Below, in pieces: positions 61,930 to 64,000 of a stretch of DNA of 64,000 bases (positions within the stretch are counted from its first letter, which is position 1; every line of letters starts with the position of its first letter). The translations under genes were made by a program, and so were the position numbers. The notes beneath the pieces were generated by a model. That model searched no databases. It worked only from the letters and a program-made list of their open reading frames with translations, and was not told the DNA's origin. The DNA comes from Megamerina dolium (Eukaryota > Arthropoda > Insecta > Diptera > Megamerinidae). The stretch covers positions 10,076,242 to 10,140,241 of the forward strand of contig OY978528.1 in the NCBI GenBank assembly GCA_963854835.1. The letters run 5' to 3'.

Positions 61930-63170
61930 ATCGTGTCAGTGATCGATAGAACAAGAACCTAATAAATGTATATTTTTGCCCAAAAATCACTGATCAGCGA
62001 ACTTTATAAATAAACATATCACCCAAATTATAGTTATATTCAAAATTAGATATTTTTACTAATTAATTTTATAGAGGATCATCATCAATTAAATTGTTAT
62101 TAAAATTGATCGCCTTTAAATGTACATAGATCAGTGATCGATAGAACAAGGACCTAATAAATGTATATTTTTTCCCAAAAAAAACATCAATAATCATTTA
62201 TATTCAAACTTACATATTTTTATTAATTAATTTTGTAGACGATTGTCATCAATTAAATTGTATAATTATATTTTGAAAACATTTTTGTACCAAAAACTAT
62301 AAAATTTTAAATTTTATAATAAAATATCAGTGATCGACAAGCAAATCTTGTAATTTGAACTCAAATAAATGCAAATGTAAGTTAGCTTAATTAAAATTAA
62401 TATTTAAATTTATCTAAAAATATGATTTTCTTTAAAAATATGATATTTTCGTACATTTCGTAGTAGACGATCAGTGATCTTTTTTTTGTAATTTGAATTT
62501 TTTTTTTGTTTTATTATGAAAATGATAAATTTTCTACAATTAAATATGATGAAAAATGGAATATTTTTAAAAAAGATTATATTTTCTCAATTTTTTGTAA
62601 TAGCAGTTCAAAGATCTGCATTGATCTTTTATTTTGAATTCAACGAAATGCAAATATAACGCATGTCACTTGTAATTCGTATTTATATTTGTTTAAAAAC
62701 ATTAATTTTCTGTATAAAAAAAGGTGATCCCTTTGATTTTGTAATTGAAGATCAGTGATCCTCATATGAAATTTATATATTTTTGCTTTCAAAATTAATG
62801 TAATTTCTCAAAAAGAAAAGGATGATTTTTCTTAAGAACAGAAATGAGTCCCTTACCTTAAAGGCTATGATATATTTTGTAGGCGATCTTCACCAATAAT
62901 TTTTCAAATTGAATTGAATATTTCTATAGTGACAATTTGTGATAATTCGTATTTATATTGGTTTAAAAAATGTAATTTTTTGTAAAAAAAAAAGGTGATC
63001 TCTTTGATTTTGTAATTGAAGATCAGTGATCCTCAAAAAAAAGATGATTTTTCTTAAGAACAGAAATGAGTCCCTTACCTTAAAGGCTATGATATATTTT
63101 GTAGGCGATCTTCACCAGTAATTTTTCAAATTGTATTGACAATTTCTATAGTGACACCAAATAATAACTT
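61930..63170. repeat. Compound tandem repeats (195- and 222-bp) with GATCAGTGATC core
   Basis: Two 195-bp copies begin CAGTGATCGATAGAACAAG at about 61937 and 62132. Two 222-bp copies contain GATGATTTTTCTTAAGAACA at 62821 and 63043 with very high identity through TGAGTCCCTTACCTTAAAGG and TTTTGTAGGCGATCTTCACC. The exact 11-mer GATCAGTGATC lies at 62129, 62469, 62750 and 63021, with near copies at 61937, 61984 and 62326. Confidence 0.85.
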
Positions 63171-64000
63171 TTTCTCATATCAGTATTATTTGGTTAACCT
63201 TTTAAGTGAAATTGCAAAAAGCAAAAACCAAATTCCAAACTTTCATTCATTTACATTTTTGTTTACTTTCATTTCAATGACTTGATCGAATAACTGAGCA
63301 TTATTGATAATAATAATTGCCATAGCTAATAGTCTTTAATACAAATAGCAATGATAATAATAATAATCATCATATTTAATAAATTACCCTCTCGAGAGAA
63401 AATTTTATATTATATTGAAAAAAATCTCAAATTACAACAAAAAAGAAAAATCACTTCAAAAAAATCAAGAAAAGAAAATTAACTTTCACAATATGCTCCT
63501 TTATTGAATGTGGCGCGATTGTACTGCCAAATATCAAATGTCATTATTATTAAATAAAAAAAATATATATATAGCTTGCGGCTTAGTTTGCGACTAACCC
63601 AAAGTAACAATACTTATTAGACAACAACAAAAAAAAAAATGCTATAGGCAATTTCGCATAGCTTTGATAGCATAACATAGAGGCCTTGGATAGAAAATTA
63701 CAAAAATAAAATCAAGCCAAACCAAAACGATTCATCAGTCATCTGGCTATTGTTCAACTAGCATATTCTCTCTCTCTCTCTCTCACTTGTATCAAATATC
63801 AATGACATTGTTATTGTGTTACTCATAATCATCATGTAATTGATCATCATCATGAACATCATCAAATAAATGTATCCTTCGAGTATGAAAAAGAAAAGCT
63901 CTGAAAATGTTGTATATACATATAACCTACAGCAACAAGAAATAAGCAGCATCTGCATAATAGCAAAACATTCCAATTGAAAATATAAACAGTTAAAACC
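63171..64000. other. AT-rich end of window, no gene
   Basis: AATAATAAT-type runs near 63330-63370, (CT)n near 63768-63784, CATCATCATGAACATCATCA near 63845, and AT-rich filler. Confidence 0.45.

Noticed and set aside
31000..64000. Search for the E75C-specific first exon upstream of E75A
   Set aside because: No minus-strand Q/H-rich exon with the expected acidic amino-terminal motif and a phase-1 donor was found; it is probably outside the window.

Overview
The window looks like intronic and gene-proximal DNA from a higher fly (Diptera, Brachycera/Cyclorrhapha). It is strongly AT-rich and full of CAA/GTT, CAT, CA and homopolymer runs. The only host gene I can identify is the ecdysone-induced nuclear receptor E75 (Drosophila Eip75B), on the minus strand. 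Two coding exons are clear. A 475-codon exon (30546 down to 29121) carries the E75A-specific amino terminus. An 89-bp exon (2611 down to 2523) encodes the first zinc finger of the DNA-binding domain. They join in phase across a 26.5-kb intron. The second-finger exon and the ligand-binding domain lie beyond the left edge. I could not find the E75B- or E75C-specific first exons. I cannot name the species; a non-drosophilid schizophoran fly fits best.

Layout from right to left, in the direction E75 is transcribed. From 64 kb to about 31.8 kb there are no host coding exons; by analogy with Drosophila this would be the long intron of the upstream-promoter (E75C-type) transcript. It holds a strong candidate recursive splice site at about 46.9 kb, an ecdysone-response-element-like sequence at 57.3 kb, several dead transposons and many diverged tandem arrays. 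From 31.75 to 30.55 kb is the putative E75A promoter and leader, with a GAGA-type stretch and a short upstream ORF. Then come the E75A exon, its giant intron, the zinc-finger exon, and the start of the next intron, which ends in an RNase H fragment of a non-LTR element at the window edge.

The identifiable mobile elements are all inactive or non-autonomous. They are two RNase H-bearing non-LTR fragments (1-261, 33.7-34.3 kb), an RTE-like reverse transcriptase tail (49.5-50.0 kb), a mariner pseudogene with its third catalytic Asp lost (41.8-42.9 kb), a second Tc1/mariner-type relic split by another insertion (52.5-53.4 kb), a hAT MITE with an 8-bp target duplication (34.4 kb), and two short inverted-repeat elements (13.1-13.8 and 15.1-16.1 kb).

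The most unusual feature is the non-coding architecture. At least a dozen blocks of diverged tandem repeats with periods of about 114-300 bp (most 140-165) occupy the introns, several from the same family at distant sites and in both orientations. Within them are recurrent short words: an exact 11-mer five times in 0.9 kb upstream of the zinc-finger exon, an 11-bp near-palindrome GATCAGTGATC four times in 0.9 kb, a hairpin-forming GTGGGCGT/ACGCCCAC unit, and GTACTAAAAA words in two blocks of opposite orientation. All coordinates of arrays and gaps were judged by eye and are approximate.
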